Shown: positions 1-10,784, counted from the first letter of the stretch. The stretch: DNA of 34,648 nucleotides from an uncultured Massilia sp. (GCA_946886065.1 CAMPHU010000022.1:1-34648), one strand, 5' to 3'. The notes: generated by a model from the sequence alone, not told the origin. Program-made: numbers and translations.

Positions 1-112
1 GATGACGACGCGCCGCGGGCCCCCCCGCGGGTGGCGGGGGGGGGCCCGGCCCCCCCCGCCCCCCCCCCCGCCCCCCGGGGGGGGGGGGGGCGGGGGGCGC
101 GCCGCGGCCCGC
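1..112. other. Extreme G/C homopolymer block at window edge
   Basis: This block is almost only G and C, with repeated runs of 6 to 14 identical bases. A long C-rich half (about 51-76) faces a G-rich half (about 77-97), so it could fold back on itself. Just downstream (about 129-150) a GGGGACCGCCCA unit occurs in tandem. The hflX frame stays open through the block but would encode poly-Pro, poly-Gly and Arg/Ala-rich residues unlike a GTPase C-terminus. A contig-end artefact is the simplest reading; real low-complexity sequence is possible. Confidence 0.7.
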
Positions 113-1311
113 GCCGGCCCAGCCGCAAGGGGACCGCCCAGGGGACCGCCCACCGACGGTTCTCCCTGCGCGAAACTCAATACGGAGTCCTGCGCTTCGT
201 TGTGTTGCTGCCCGGGTTCGGCCAGCGCCGCCTCGACGATGGCGTCGCGCAGCAGGTCGAGCCCTGCGCCCGTGTGGGCGCTGATGAAAACGCGGCTGAT
301 CTTATCATATTCATCACGCTCGATCCCAGGTTCCAGCCCGGCCGCGTCGATCTTGTTCCAGACCAGGATCTGGGGAACATGATCGGCGCCGATCTCGCGC
401 AGCACCTCGTTGACCTGCTCGATCTGCTCCATGCGCACCGGCGAGTTGCCGTCGACCACGTGCAGCAGCAGGTCGGCGTGGATGGTTTCCTCCAGGGTGG
501 CGCGGAAAGCGGCCACCAGCTGGTGCGGCAGTTCGCGCACGAAACCGACCGTGTCGGAAATCACCACGCTGCCCACCTCGTCGCCGAGGTAGAGGCGGCG
601 GCTGGTGGTGTCCAGGGTAGCGAACAGCTGGTTCGCGACGTAGACGCCGGCCTTGGTGAGGGTGTTGAACAGGGTCGACTTGCCGGCGTTGGTATAGCCG
701 ACCAGCGACACCGAGAAAGTCTGGTTGCGCCCGCGCGCGCGGCGCTGGGTCTCGTGCTGCTTGCGCAGCTTGGTCAGGCGGGTGCGCAGCATCTTGACGC
801 GCTCGCCGATCAGGCGGCGGTCGGTCTCGAGCTGGGTTTCGCCGGGGCCGCGCAGGCCGATACCGCCCTTCTGGCGCTCGAGGTGGGTCCAGCCGCGGAT
901 CAGGCGCGTGGCCAGGTGCTGCAGCTGGGCCAGCTCCACCTGCAGCTTGCCCTCGTGGCTCTTGGCGCGCTGGGCGAAGATGTCGAGGATCAGGCTGGTG
1001 CGGTCGACCACCCTGATCTCGAGACGGCGTTCCAGGTTGCGCTGCTGGGCGGGCGAGAGCGCGTGATTGAAGATGACGATATCGATGCGCTCGGCCTTGC
1101 AGGCCATGGCGATTTCGTCGGCCTTGCCGCTGCCGACGAAATGGGCGGGATCGGGGCTGGCGCGCTTCGCCGTGATCGTGGTGATCGGTTCGGCGCCGGC
1201 GGAACGCGCAAGCAGCGACAGCTCTTCCAGGCTGGCAGCGAAGTCGCCAGCGCCAAAATCGATGCCGACCAGCGCTGCGCGCATGGTAGGAGTGCCGGGG
1301 GCGTCAGCCAT
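1..1311 (-). CDS. hflX: HflX ribosome-associated GTPase (3' end missing)
   Basis: HflX is a GTPase that binds the 50S subunit and splits or rescues stalled ribosomes under stress. The minus-strand frame starts MADAPGTPTMRAALVGIDFG at 1311. It has the HflX-type N-terminal domain with the glycine-rich HFVGSGKADEI and RGPGETQLE segments, then a long helical linker. The GTPase domain follows, with P-loop GYTNAGKST near 665-700, SDTVGFV as G3 and VWNKID as G4. The frame is open to position 1, so the stop lies outside the window. The last ~40 codons fall in the G/C homopolymer block and are probably unreliable. The start is 2 bases after the hfq stop, consistent with the der-hfq-hflX operon of betaproteobacteria. 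A second in-frame ATG at 1284 is possible. Identity is secure; the C-terminus is not. Confidence 0.93.
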   Translation of the reverse strand, partial: MADAPGTPTMRAALVGIDFGAGDFAASLEELSLLARSAGAEPITTITAKRASPDPAHFVGSGKADEIAMACKAERIDIVIFNHALSPAQQRNLERRLEIRVVDRTSLILDIFAQRAKSHEGKLQVELAQLQHLATRLIRGWTHLERQKGGIGLRGPGETQLETDRRLIGERVKMLRTRLTKLRKQHETQRRARGRNQTFSVSLVGYTNAGKSTLFNTLTKAGVYVANQLFATLDTTSRRLYLGDEVGSVVISDTVGFVRELPHQLVAAFRATLEETIHADLLLHVVDGNSPVRMEQIEQVNEVLREIGADHVPQILVWNKIDAAGLEPGIERDEYDKISRVFISAHTGAGLDLLRDAIVEAALAEPGQQHNEAQDSVLSFAQGEPSVGGPLGGPLAAGPARAAARPPPPPPPGGGGGGGGGRAPPRHPRGGPRRVVI

Positions 1312-1313
1312 CC

Positions 1314-1550
1314 TTACTCGGCTTCGGAGTCGAGGTTAAGGTTGACGGCACGGGCCGGCACGACGGTGGAAATGGCATGCTTGTAGACCATCTGGGTCAC
1401 GGTATTACGAAGCAGGACGACGTACTGGTCGAAGGACTCGATGTGTCCTTGCAGCTTGATGCCGTTGACCAGGTAGATGGAGACGGGGACGTGCTCCTTG
1501 CGCAAGGCGTTCAGGAATGGGTCTTGTAACAGTTGCCCTTTGTTGCTCAT
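1314..1550 (-). CDS. hfq: RNA chaperone Hfq
   Basis: Hfq is the hexameric Sm-like RNA chaperone that pairs small RNAs with mRNAs. The protein is 78 residues, starting [19 protein letters not shown]. Both Sm motifs are visible: Sm1 around [19 protein letters not shown] and Sm2 around [17 protein letters not shown], with the YKH triplet that forms the proximal RNA pore. The short C-terminal tail ending in an acidic DSEAE is typical of beta/gammaproteobacterial Hfq of this length. I chose the ATG at 1550 because a GGAG lies 6 bases upstream and it gives the canonical N-terminus; a longer frame to 1613 has no support. It sits between der (141-base gap) and hflX (2-base gap), so hflX is almost certainly co-transcribed. 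Confidence 0.98.
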   Translation of the reverse strand: MSNKGQLLQDPFLNALRKEHVPVSIYLVNGIKLQGHIESFDQYVVLLRNTVTQMVYKHAISTVVPARAVNLNLDSEAE

Positions 1551-1690
1551 AACAGCTCCGTAATGTTGTTGTAGTTTAAAAATTGTGGCGATTTGCCGGA
1601 TTTCAAGTATCAAGGCGACATTCCGCTGTAGCGAATGAAAGCCCTAAGCTACTGTAACCTGTTTTGCCACTTTTTGTCGTACTGCTACGG

Positions 1691-3034
1691 TTATTTCTGT
1701 TCCTTGGCAAACGGGTTCTTCCCGCTCTTCAGTTCGATGCGCAGCGGGGTGCCGACGAGGTTGAACGTATCGCGGAAATGTTTCTCCAGGTAACGTTTGT
1801 ACGGCTCGGTGACACCTTCCAGCGCATTGCCGTGGATGACGATAATCGGCGGATTCTGGCCGCCCTGGTGCGCATAGCGCATCTTGGGACGGATACTGCC
1901 CTTGCGCTTGGGCTCTTGCTTTTCGATGGCTTCCTGCAGGGCGCGGGTCAGCTTTGGCGTCGACAAATTGGTGGTGGCGGCCTTGTAGGCGCCTTCGACC
2001 GATTTCATCATCTGCGGAATGCCGGTGCCCTTCAGCGCCGAGATGAAATGGGTCTTGGCGAAGCCCAGGAAGTCCAGCTTGCGGTCGAGGTCGATCTTGA
2101 CCTGGTCGCGCTGGTGCGACTGCAGGCCATCCCACTTGTTGACCACGACGACGAGCGCCCTGCCCGCTTCCAGGATGAAGCCGGCGATGTGGGCATCTTG
2201 CTCGGAAATGTCCTGCTGCGCATCCAGCAGAAGGATGACCACGTTCGCGTCCGAGATCGACTGCATGGTCTTGACCACCGAGAATTTCTCGATGGCCTCG
2301 AAGATCTTGCCGCGGCGGCGGATGCCGGCGGTGTCGATCAGGGTGTATTTCTTGCCGTCGCGCTCGAAGGGCACTTCGATCGAGTCGCGGGTGGTGCCCG
2401 GCATGTCGAAGGCGATCACGCGCTGCTCGCCGACCAGGGTGTTGATCAGGGTCGACTTGCCCACGTTGGGCCGGCCGACGATGGCGATCTTGATGCCGTG
2501 GTCCGGGTGTTCCGGTTCTTCTTCCTCGTCCGGACGGTCGGCGAAGGCGATGTCGAGCGCCTCGCGCACCAGGTCGTGCACGCCGTCGCCGTGGGCGGCG
2601 GAAATGACGTAGGGGTCGCCCAGGCCCAGCTCGTAGAAGTCGGCGGTCACGGAGGTGTACTTCATGCCCTCCGACTTGTTGACTACGAGCATGACCTTGC
2701 GGCCCGCCTTGCGCAGGTAATCGGTGATGGTCTTGTCGTGCGGCGTCAGGCCCTGGCGGCCGTCGACGATGAACACGACCACGTCGGCTTCGGCGACGGC
2801 CTGGCGCGTTTGCAGCGCCATTTCGTGCATGATGCCTTCCTTGGCGACCGGTTCGAAACCGCCCGTGTCGATGACCAGGAATGGACGGTCACCGATCCGG
2901 CCTTCGCCATAGTGACGGTCGCGGGTGAGACCTGGGAGGTCGGCCACGAGCGCGTCGCGCGAACGGGTCAGGCGATTGAACAGGGTCGATTTCCCGACGT
3001 TGGGACGACCTACGAGTGCGATTACCGGCTTCAT
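1691..3034 (-). CDS. der: Ribosome biogenesis GTPase Der (EngA)
   Basis: Der is the essential double-GTPase that acts in late 50S subunit assembly. At 447 residues it has the usual family length. It carries two consecutive G domains: the first P-loop GRPNVGKST near residues 9-17 with the DLPGLTRDR switch, and the second GRPNVGKST in the middle with DMPGTTRDS. Each has its own NKxD (VNKSEG in the first, VNKWDG in the second). An acidic EEEEPEHPD linker joins the domains, and the C-terminal KH-like domain ends in a basic [11 protein letters not shown] tail. The start ATG is 9 bases after the bamB stop, so bamB-der is one transcription unit, as in many proteobacteria. No oddities seen. Confidence 0.98.
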   Translation of the reverse strand: MKPVIALVGRPNVGKSTLFNRLTRSRDALVADLPGLTRDRHYGEGRIGDRPFLVIDTGGFEPVAKEGIMHEMALQTRQAVAEADVVVFIVDGRQGLTPHDKTITDYLRKAGRKVMLVVNKSEGMKYTSVTADFYELGLGDPYVISAAHGDGVHDLVREALDIAFADRPDEEEEPEHPDHGIKIAIVGRPNVGKSTLINTLVGEQRVIAFDMPGTTRDSIEVPFERDGKKYTLIDTAGIRRRGKIFEAIEKFSVVKTMQSISDANVVILLLDAQQDISEQDAHIAGFILEAGRALVVVVNKWDGLQSHQRDQVKIDLDRKLDFLGFAKTHFISALKGTGIPQMMKSVEGAYKAATTNLSTPKLTRALQEAIEKQEPKRKGSIRPKMRYAHQGGQNPPIIVIHGNALEGVTEPYKRYLEKHFRDTFNLVGTPLRIELKSGKNPFAKEQK

Positions 3035-3043
3035 GTACTTATT

Positions 3044-4198
3044 CTATTCGACCGCGATGGCGGTCACAGTTCCGTTTTGTGTTTGAAAAATCAGGTTCGA
3101 GCCGGCAACCAGCGGCTGGCCCACGATGGGGCTGCCGTCGGTGGCGGCGCGGGCCAGGAAAGCGCCGTCTTCGCGCGACAGGAAGTGCACGATGCCTTCG
3201 TAGTCGCCGACGGCCACCGCGCGGCCGTAGGACAGCGGGGTCGAGAGACGGCGGAAGGACAGCTTGTCGTTCTTCCAGGAAGACGAACCGGTGTCGCGCG
3301 CGAAAGCGTGCAGTGCGCCCTTGTCGTCGGCGGCGAAGACGAAGCGCTGGTCGACCGCCACGCCCACTTCGGACGAGAGGTCGCGGGTCCAGCGCGGCGA
3401 ACCGGTGACCACGTCGAAGCAGCCCACGCGGCCCTGGTAGGACACGGCGCAGACGTCGTTCTCGAACAGCACCGGGGCGCCGCCGATGTCGGTCACGCGC
3501 TCCAGTTCGGTGGCGCCGCGCGCCACGCCGACCTCGACGTCCCAGCGCGGGGCGCCGGTGGCCAGGATCAGCGAGGACAGCTTGCCGCCCGGCTGGGCGA
3601 CGATGACGTCGGTGCCGGCCACGATCATGCCCGGCGCGTTGCGCAGGGTGAGCGGCGGCGCGACCTTTTGCACGGTCCATTTCTGGGCGCCGGTCTTGGC
3701 GTCGAAGCCGACGATGCGGTTGTCGAGCGAGCGCGTCACCACGACGCCCTGGCTGACCACCGGGGCCGACAGCAGTTCGCTCGACAGCTGGCTCTTCCAC
3801 AGGGCCTTGCCGTCCATGTCGAAGGCCAGCAGCATGCCGTCCTCGCCGCCGACCACGATCAGGTTGCCGTCGGTGCCGACGCCCGCGGTCAGGGCGCTGC
3901 CGGCCTTGATGCGCCAGACCACATTGCCGCTGGCCGCTTCCACGCGCGCGATGTCGCCGTCGCCGCCGGCCACCACCACGGTGTTGCCGGTCAGTGCGGG
4001 CGAGAACTGGTAGCCGCGCGCCTTGCCGATGTCGAGCTTCCATGCGGTGCGCACGGCCATCGAGCCCTTCAGCTCCACCAGCTTGGCCGGCTGGTCGCCC
4101 TTCGGCTTCGAGGCGAACGGGTTGAGCGAATTGATGGTCGAGCAGCCCGTCATCAGGGCCAGCACACCAACACCAACGAGCTTCCTGCTAATACGCAT
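3044..4198 (-). CDS. bamB: Outer-membrane assembly lipoprotein BamB
   Basis: BamB is the beta-propeller lipoprotein of the BAM complex that helps BamA fold outer-membrane proteins. The 384-residue protein starts MRISRKLVGVGVLALMTGCS, a lipoprotein signal with lipobox LMTGC, so the mature protein begins at Cys19. The rest is a PQQ-type propeller with recurring blade ends such as VVVAGGDGDIARVEAASG, MLLAFDMDGKALWK and GRVGCFDVVTGSPRW, matching an eight-bladed structure. It lies between the YfgM-like gene and der, the standard proteobacterial order. The 125-base gap upstream contains complementary GC-rich arms (about 4239-4246 and 4298-4305) that may pair; I see no clear promoter. Confidence 0.96.
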   Translation of the reverse strand: MRISRKLVGVGVLALMTGCSTINSLNPFASKPKGDQPAKLVELKGSMAVRTAWKLDIGKARGYQFSPALTGNTVVVAGGDGDIARVEAASGNVVWRIKAGSALTAGVGTDGNLIVVGGEDGMLLAFDMDGKALWKSQLSSELLSAPVVSQGVVVTRSLDNRIVGFDAKTGAQKWTVQKVAPPLTLRNAPGMIVAGTDVIVAQPGGKLSSLILATGAPRWDVEVGVARGATELERVTDIGGAPVLFENDVCAVSYQGRVGCFDVVTGSPRWTRDLSSEVGVAVDQRFVFAADDKGALHAFARDTGSSSWKNDKLSFRRLSTPLSYGRAVAVGDYEGIVHFLSREDGAFLARAATDGSPIVGQPLVAGSNLIFQTQNGTVTAIAVE

Positions 4199-4323
4199 AT
4201 TCTTTTACCTTGTTCCTGGATCGTAAAGGACGCAAAGCCCGCGCACACCGCGAGCGCCTGATAAACCCCCAGGGCTAGTCAGACGCTCTTACTGGCGCGC
4301 GCGGGCCTGTTCAATCACCGGCT

Positions 4324-4995
4324 TTAAGCAGCCGCCTTCTGGTCGGCAGCCTTCGTGTCGGCCGGCGCCGTGCCGCCGATGGCTTCGAGCTTGATCTGGA
4401 CCAGCTGGCGGCCCGGATTATTCTTGTCCATGGCAGCCAGGGCCGCGACGTAGGCCTGGCGCGCTTCCGCCAGCTTGTTCTGGGCGACCAGCACATCGCC
4501 CTTGCGGTCGTTCACTTCGGCGGCGAACTGCGGCAGGAAGTCGGTGCCAAGCAGCTTGAGCGCCTGGTCGTAGGCCTTCTCGTCCAGCAGCACGCCCGAC
4601 AGGCGCAGCTTGGCGATCGACTTGTACTCGTCGTTGCCGTGGTCCACCGCCCACTGCAGCTGGGCCTTGGCGGTCTTCAGGTCGTTGGCGTCGAAGGCGG
4701 CCTTGGCCCCGGCCAGCGCGGCCATCGGGGCGTAGGCAGTGCCTTCGTACTTGGCCTGGATGTCGCCGGCCACGCGCTGCACCTTGGCGTTGTCCTTGGC
4801 TTCCAGGGATGCCTGCAGCTCGTCGTACAGCGCCGAGGCTTCCGTGGCCTGGCTGCGCTTGTGCGAGTTCCAGAAGTTATAGGCAGCGTAGGAGCCGAGC
4901 GCCAGGATCAGCACCCAGGTGATGATGTTGCCGTACTTGGACCAGAAGGCCTTGAAAGTCGCTATCTGTTCCTGTTCTTCGAGATCGTATGCCAT
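4324..4995 (-). CDS. YfgM-like membrane-anchored TPR protein (SecYEG ancillary)
   Basis: The 223-residue protein has a cytoplasmic N-terminus starting MAYDLEEQEQIATFKAFWSK, one membrane helix at about residues 24-42, and an exported helical region of short TPR-like repeats. This is the architecture of YfgM (TPR_21 / DUF2133 family), an ancillary SecYEG subunit that works with periplasmic chaperones and with BamB in envelope biogenesis. Its place between hisS (48 bases upstream) and bamB is the same as in E. coli, which supports the assignment. The C-terminus is an Ala/Lys/Asp-rich tail (PADTKAADQKAAA). Function is taken from family and synteny; nothing catalytic is expected. Confidence 0.88.
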   Translation of the reverse strand: MAYDLEEQEQIATFKAFWSKYGNIITWVLILALGSYAAYNFWNSHKRSQATEASALYDELQASLEAKDNAKVQRVAGDIQAKYEGTAYAPMAALAGAKAAFDANDLKTAKAQLQWAVDHGNDEYKSIAKLRLSGVLLDEKAYDQALKLLGTDFLPQFAAEVNDRKGDVLVAQNKLAEARQAYVAALAAMDKNNPGRQLVQIKLEAIGGTAPADTKAADQKAAA

Positions 4996-5043
4996 TGTCT
5001 TGTCTGTTCTTCTGGTGGGTGGATCGGTCTGACTACTGCTGTA

Positions 5044-6381
5044 TTACGGGTGGTAGTGCACGTGGTCGTGATCGTGGTCGTGATCGCCGACGATCTGGTC
5101 GACCACGTAGTCGACCACCTCTTCGAACGGCACGCTCGCCTGCTGCTGCTCGCCTGCTTCGCCGCGCATCGCCTTGACGGCCGCCTGGTTCTTCGCGATT
5201 TCGTCCTCGCCGATGATCACGGCGAAGGCCGCGCCGCTGCCGTCGGCCTTCTTCATCTGGCTCTTGAAGCTGCCCGCGCCGGCCGGCGTTGCGCAATGTA
5301 ACACAACATCCAGGCCCGCATCGCGGAGGCGCTCGGCCAGGATGAAGGCTTGCGCCTGGGCTTCCTCGCCCTGGTGGACCATGTAGACGTCGCACTGGTT
5401 CGGGGCGGCGGCCTCGCCCAGGCCCTTCATCAGTTCGATGATGCGCTCCATGCCCATCGCGAAGCCGACCGCCGGGGTGGCCTTGCCGCCGAAGGTTTCG
5501 ATCAGCGGATCGTAGCGGCCGCCGGCGCAGATGGTGCCCTGCGCGCCCAGTTCGTCGGTGACCCACTCGAACACGGTGCGGTTGTAGTAATCCAGGCCGC
5601 GCACCAGGCGCGGGTTGATGGTGTACTGCACGGCATTGCGGTCCAGGATCTTCTTCAGGCCGTCGAGGTGGGCCAGCGATTCCTCGCCCAGGTAGTCGAG
5701 CAGCTTGGGCGCGTTATTTACCATCTCCTGCATGGCCGGATTCTTGGTGTCCAGGATGCGCAGCGGGTTGCTGTGCAGGCGGCGCTTGGCTTCGGCGTCC
5801 AGGACCGCTTCGTTCTGCTCGAACCACGCGATCAGGTCGGCGCGGTGGCGCAGGCGCTCGTCGGCGTTGCCGATCGAGTTCAGTTCCAGGCGCACGTTCT
5901 GGATGCCCAGGTCGTCCCACAGGCGGCGGCACATCATGATCAGTTCCGCGTCGATGTCCGGGCCCGAGAAGCCGACGGCTTCCGCGCCGAACTGGAAGAA
6001 CTGGCGGTAGCGGCCGCGCTGCGGACGCTCGTGGCGGAACATCGGGCCCTTGTACCACAGGCGCTTGGGACCGTCGTAGACCAGGTTATGCTCGAGCACC
6101 GCACGCACCACGCCGGCCGTGCCTTCCGGGCGCAGGGTCAGCTTGTCGCCGTTCATCGAGTCTTCGAAGGAGTACATCTCCTTCTCGACGATGTCGGTGA
6201 CCGCGCCGATGGCGCGCGCGAACAGGCCGGTTTCCTCGACGATCGGGGTGACGATCTTCTGGTAGCCGTAGCTTTTCAGGATCGTTTCGGTGGTGTTCTC
6301 GAACAACTCCCACAGCGGTGCGTCTGCTGGCAGGATGTCGTTCATGCCTTTGATGGCGACGATTTTTTCTGGTTTGGACAT
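5044..6381 (-). CDS. hisS: Histidyl-tRNA synthetase with histidine-rich tail
   Basis: HisRS charges tRNA-His. The 445-residue protein has the class II core: motif 2 around residues 112-132 ([19 protein letters not shown]), the HisRS-specific [14 protein letters not shown] and AGGRYD histidine-binding motifs, and motif 3 [11 protein letters not shown]-terminal anticodon-binding domain follows ([19 protein letters not shown]). The unusual part is the last 14 residues, [14 protein letters not shown] (5047-5088): six histidines alternating mostly with aspartate, encoded by a near-repeat of GAY-CAC. Typical HisRS stops before such a tail. It could bind metal, or make completion of the enzyme sensitive to histidine supply; neither is shown. 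It sits between ispG and the YfgM-like gene. Confidence 0.97.
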   Translation of the reverse strand: MSKPEKIVAIKGMNDILPADAPLWELFENTTETILKSYGYQKIVTPIVEETGLFARAIGAVTDIVEKEMYSFEDSMNGDKLTLRPEGTAGVVRAVLEHNLVYDGPKRLWYKGPMFRHERPQRGRYRQFFQFGAEAVGFSGPDIDAELIMMCRRLWDDLGIQNVRLELNSIGNADERLRHRADLIAWFEQNEAVLDAEAKRRLHSNPLRILDTKNPAMQEMVNNAPKLLDYLGEESLAHLDGLKKILDRNAVQYTINPRLVRGLDYYNRTVFEWVTDELGAQGTICAGGRYDPLIETFGGKATPAVGFAMGMERIIELMKGLGEAAAPNQCDVYMVHQGEEAQAQAFILAERLRDAGLDVVLHCATPAGAGSFKSQMKKADGSGAAFAVIIGEDEIAKNQAAVKAMRGEAGEQQQASVPFEEVVDYVVDQIVGDHDHDHDHVHYHP

Positions 6382-6395
6382 TGTTGGCTTTCGCC

Positions 6396-6422
6396 CGTCA
6401 TCCCCGCCTTCGCGGGGATGAG
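6396..6422. repeat. REP-type palindrome, copy A (hisS-ispG gap)
   Basis: A perfect 10-base stem (6398-6407 with 6412-6421) encloses the loop CTTC, forming TCATCCCCGC-CTTC-GCGGGGATGA. It lacks the ACTTGGG flank found on other copies. It lies in the 64-base gap between ispG and hisS inside the minus-strand operon, so it would be transcribed as a stable hairpin and could affect relative expression or mRNA decay. Confidence 0.85.
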
Positions 6423-6445
6423 GGTATTGATTTCGCAGGTCTTGA

Positions 6446-7732
6446 TTATTGTGCCACTGGCTCGCGGCCGTAATTCTTCTTCACGTAATCGAGCACGATG
6501 GTCTTGAACTCATCGACGATGCGCTCGCCGCGCAGGGTCGCGAACTTCTGCCCGTCGACGAACACCGGCGCCGCCGGCGATTCGCCCGTACCCGGCAGGC
6601 TGATGCCGATGTTCGCGTGCTTCGATTCGCCCGGACCGTTGACGATGCAGCCCATCACGGCCACGTTCATCGCCTCCACGCCCGGATAGGTCTTCTTCCA
6701 CTCCGGCATCTGCTCGCGCAGGAAGGTCTGGATGTTGTCCGCCAGCTCCTGGAACACGGTGGACGTCGTGCGGCCGCAGCCCGGGCAGGCGATCACCATC
6801 GGGGTGAACTTGCGCAGGCCCATGGTCTGCAGGATCTCCTGGCCGACCACGACCTCTTTCGTGCGGTCGCCGCCCGGCTCGGGCGTCAACGAGATGCGGA
6901 TGGTGTCGCCGATGCCTTCCTGCAGCAGCACCGACAGCGCGGCGGTCGAGGCCACGATGCCCTTGCTGCCCATGCCGGCTTCGGTCAGGCCCAGGTGCAG
7001 CGGGTAGTCGCAGCGGCGCGCCAGCTCGCGGTAGACCGCGATCAGGTCCTGCACGCCCGACACCTTGCAGCTCAGGATGATCTTGTCTCGCGCCAGGCCC
7101 ACTTCTTCCGCACGCACGGCGTTCTCGATCGCCGACGTAATCAGGGCTTCGTACATCACGGCCTGGGCGCTCCACGGATTCGCGCGCGCCGCGTTCTCGT
7201 CCATGATACGGGCCAGCAGCGACTGGTCCAGGCTGCCCCAGTTGACGCCGATGCGCACCGGCTTGTCGTACCTGGCGGCGATTTCGATCATCTGGGCGAA
7301 CTGGGTGTCGCGCTTGGCGCCCTGCCCCACGTTGCCCGGATTGATGCGGTACTTCGACAGCGCCTGCGCACACTCGGGATAGTCGCGCAGCAGCAGGTGG
7401 CCGTTGTAGTGGAAGTCACCCACCAGCGGCACGTCGACTTCCATGCGGTCGAGCTGCTCGCGGATGGCCGGCACCGCGGCCGCCGCTTCCGGCGTGTTCA
7501 CGGTGATGCGCACGATCTCGGAACCGGCGCGCGCCAGTTCCTTCACCTGGATCGCGGTGCCGATCACGTCGGCCGTGTCGGTGTTGGTCATCGACTGCAC
7601 CACCACCGGCGCGTCGCCGCCCATCCAGACCTGGCGCTGGCCGTTTGCAACCAGCACCTTGCGGCTGGCGCGGCGCGCCAGCGGGCCGGAGGGGATCGGA
7701 TCCTGGAGGCAGGGTTCGTTCATCGAAGTCAT
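6446..7732 (-). CDS. ispG: 4-hydroxy-3-methylbut-2-enyl diphosphate synthase (IspG/GcpE)
   Basis: IspG carries out the penultimate step of the MEP isoprenoid pathway, reducing methylerythritol cyclodiphosphate to HMBPP with a [4Fe-4S] cluster. The 428-residue protein has the TIM-barrel N-terminal half ([50 protein letters not shown]) and the cluster domain. Cys316 and Cys319 in [16 protein letters not shown], Cys362 in [10 protein letters not shown] and Glu369 are the expected four ligands. Length and motifs match the bacterial two-domain form of proteobacteria. Alternative starts are 7732 and 7723 (codons 1 and 4). It follows rodZ after 12 bases. Confidence 0.98.
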   Translation of the reverse strand: MTSMNEPCLQDPIPSGPLARRASRKVLVANGQRQVWMGGDAPVVVQSMTNTDTADVIGTAIQVKELARAGSEIVRITVNTPEAAAAVPAIREQLDRMEVDVPLVGDFHYNGHLLLRDYPECAQALSKYRINPGNVGQGAKRDTQFAQMIEIAARYDKPVRIGVNWGSLDQSLLARIMDENAARANPWSAQAVMYEALITSAIENAVRAEEVGLARDKIILSCKVSGVQDLIAVYRELARRCDYPLHLGLTEAGMGSKGIVASTAALSVLLQEGIGDTIRISLTPEPGGDRTKEVVVGQEILQTMGLRKFTPMVIACPGCGRTTSTVFQELADNIQTFLREQMPEWKKTYPGVEAMNVAVMGCIVNGPGESKHANIGISLPGTGESPAAPVFVDGQKFATLRGERIVDEFKTIVLDYVKKNYGREPVAQ

Positions 7733-7744
7733 GTAATTCAGTTC

Positions 7745-8791
7745 TTATTTCAGGGACACGCGCGAAATGGTCTTGCCCGGCGACTGAGGCAGGGTCACAT
7801 TGGCGCCGCGCAGGGTCGCGGTCACGCCGGTCGGTGCACCGACCACCAGGTTCACCGGCTCGGTGACGTCGATGGTTTCGGTGCTGCCGGCCTTGACCAG
7901 GCGCGAGATCAGCGGACGGCCGCCCTTGGCGGGACGGACTTCGATCCACGAATCCTCGCGCACGTTCAGCACCAGGGCGTTGGCGCCGGCAGCCGGCGCG
8001 GCGGCAGCAGGAACCGTCGCCGGAGCGGCTGCCGATGCGGTGCCCGCGGGTGCGGTCGTGACCGGCGTGGTGGCCGGCGTAGTGGCCGGCGTCGTGGCCG
8101 GCGCATTGACAGGTGCAGTTGCGGGCGCCGTCGTGCCGGGCGCAGCGCCCGTCGGAGCCGGCGTGGCCGCGTCGGTGGCCGGGGCCGGCACCGAGATCAG
8201 GGGCACGGATGGATTGTTCAGCGGGCCCTGGACGGTCGCGCCGTTGGCGGCGGGAGCGGTCGTGCCGACCGGGCTCTCGAGCAGCACGCCGTCGGCCGGA
8301 TTGGTATCGGCCGCCGGACGGTTCCCTGGGAACACGCCCAGCTGCCAGGCGGCTGCGGCGGCGCCGGCCACCACCACCACGCCGACGATCCAGCCCAGCG
8401 GCAGGCGGTTGCGCTTGCCGCCGATCGGGAAGCGGGTTTCGTTGAACGCGGCCGGGCGCTGCTCGCGGCGCGCCATCGGAGCGCCTGCCTGGGCTTCCGG
8501 CGGCACGTTCAGTTCGATCATCGAGACCAGCGGCGCGGCGTCGATCTTGAGCAGCTTGGCGTAGGCGCGCACGAAGCCGCGGGTCACGGCCGGGCTCGGC
8601 AGCGAGGCGTAGTCGCCCGCCTCCAGTGCCACCACCTGGCGCGGCGCCAGCTTGAGCTGGTCGGCCACCTGCTCCACGGTCCAACCCATCGCTTCGCGCT
8701 GCGACTGGAGGGTCTTGCCCGGGTTGCCCGAGGAGTTGTCCGGAGTGCCCGGCTGGTCTGCGTGCTCGTTCATGTTGTGTGTCTCACTCAT
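7745..8791 (-). CDS. rodZ: RodZ-like cytoskeletal membrane protein
   Basis: RodZ links the MreB cytoskeleton to the envelope and sets rod shape. The 348-residue frame starts MSETHNMNEHADQPG. It has an N-terminal Cro/CI-type helix-turn-helix (LQSQREAMGWTVEQVADQL to about residue 85), a basic juxtamembrane stretch (GGKRNRLPLG), one membrane helix (WIVGVVVVAGAAAAAWQLG), a long Ala/Pro/Thr-rich periplasmic linker and a C-terminal DUF4115 beta domain (LVLNVREDSWIEVRPAKG). Part of the linker is a 12-base tandem repeat giving TPAT units (about 8061-8103), a likely site of length variation. The start at 8791 overlaps the pilW stop by 8 bases, so translation is coupled; a second ATG lies at 8773. Confidence 0.93.
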   Translation of the reverse strand: MSETHNMNEHADQPGTPDNSSGNPGKTLQSQREAMGWTVEQVADQLKLAPRQVVALEAGDYASLPSPAVTRGFVRAYAKLLKIDAAPLVSMIELNVPPEAQAGAPMARREQRPAAFNETRFPIGGKRNRLPLGWIVGVVVVAGAAAAAWQLGVFPGNRPAADTNPADGVLLESPVGTTAPAANGATVQGPLNNPSVPLISVPAPATDAATPAPTGAAPGTTAPATAPVNAPATTPATTPATTPVTTAPAGTASAAAPATVPAAAAPAAGANALVLNVREDSWIEVRPAKGGRPLISRLVKAGSTETIDVTEPVNLVVGAPTGVTATLRGANVTLPQSPGKTISRVSLK

Positions 8792-9592
8792 CAAAGGCCC
8801 CGCGCTCGAACGCGGCGTACTCCGGCGAACCGGGGAAGCGCTTGCGCAGCTGCGCAGCCAGGCTGGCTTCATGGGTCCGGTCGCCCAGCTTGCGCTGCAC
8901 GCGCATCGCCAGCCACAGGGAATCGGCCGGCAGCGTGTCGAGGGTCGCTGTCTCGATCAGGCGGTTAATGAAAAAACCGGCGCGCTGGTAATCGCGCCGC
9001 TCGAAGTAGACCCGCGCCAGGCCGGCATTGGTGGCCTGCAGATCGGGGTTCAGGCGCAAGGCGTCGAGCAGGTAGCGCTCGGCTGCGTCCATGTTGCGGT
9101 TCTTGATGCTGCACGCGCCCGCGTTCACCAGGGCGCTCACCGGCGTCCGGTAAGACGGGTTCTTGATGGCGGCATCGAAATAGCGCATCGCCTGGGCCGG
9201 CTTGTTCAGCGACTGGCACAGGAAGGAGCCGTAATTGTTCGACAGGCCCGGGTTGCCCGGCGCCAGGCGCAGGGCTTGCTGGTAATTGTCGTCGGCCAGG
9301 GGCAGCTGGCCCATTTCAGTGTAGATCAGGGCGCGCAGGCCATAGGCCTCGGCATACTCCGGATACACGGCGATCGCCTGCTTGACTTCGTCGAGGGCGA
9401 TATCGTACTTGCCCTGCTGGTAGTAGCCGACCGCGAGCTGCACGCGGAGCGAGGCGCGCTTCTCGGCCGCCGTCTGGTCCGAAGCGGTCTTCAGCTCGCC
9501 ACGCGAGTCCGTGCCGGTGCCGGCGCAGCCGGCCAGGAGGACGAAGGACAGCGCGAAGGACAGCGCGCTTGCGGCCCTGCCAGCGGCGCGCA

Positions 9593-9593
<1 letters not shown>
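8784..9593 (-). CDS. pilW: PilW/PilF-type TPR lipoprotein (type IV pilus assembly)
   Basis: PilF/PilW is the outer-membrane lipoprotein pilotin needed to assemble the type IV pilus secretin. The 269-residue protein begins MRAAGRAASALSFALSFVLL and has a lipobox ending in LLAGC. Six or so TPR units follow (QLAVGYYQQGKYDIALDEV, AYGLRALIYTEMGQLPLAD, SNNYGSFLCQSLNKPAQA and others), the family's known fold. The ATG at 9593 shares one base with the rlmN stop (TGATG) and is the only start giving a signal peptide; the longer open frame upstream is rlmN read out of frame. rlmN-pilW-rodZ-ispG-hisS is the standard order. No other pilus genes are in the window. Confidence 0.93.
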
Positions 9594-10762
<1,169 letters not shown>

Positions 10763-10784
10763 GATTATTTCCTTAATTCAAATT

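Noticed and set aside
1664..4261. An 865-codon open frame on the plus strand opposite der and bamB
   Set aside because: It is antisense to two well-recognised genes, is rich in His/Arg/Val/Asp as expected of an antisense high-GC frame, and has no domain character. Similar long antisense frames opposite hisS/ispG/rodZ (6449-8968), the NTPase/TPR gene (20804-23515) and zapE/lpd (29111-31888) were rejected for the same reason.
5047..5088. A cloning-type His tag
   Set aside because: The histidines alternate with Asp and other residues and lie in natural genomic context, not as consecutive histidines in a vector.
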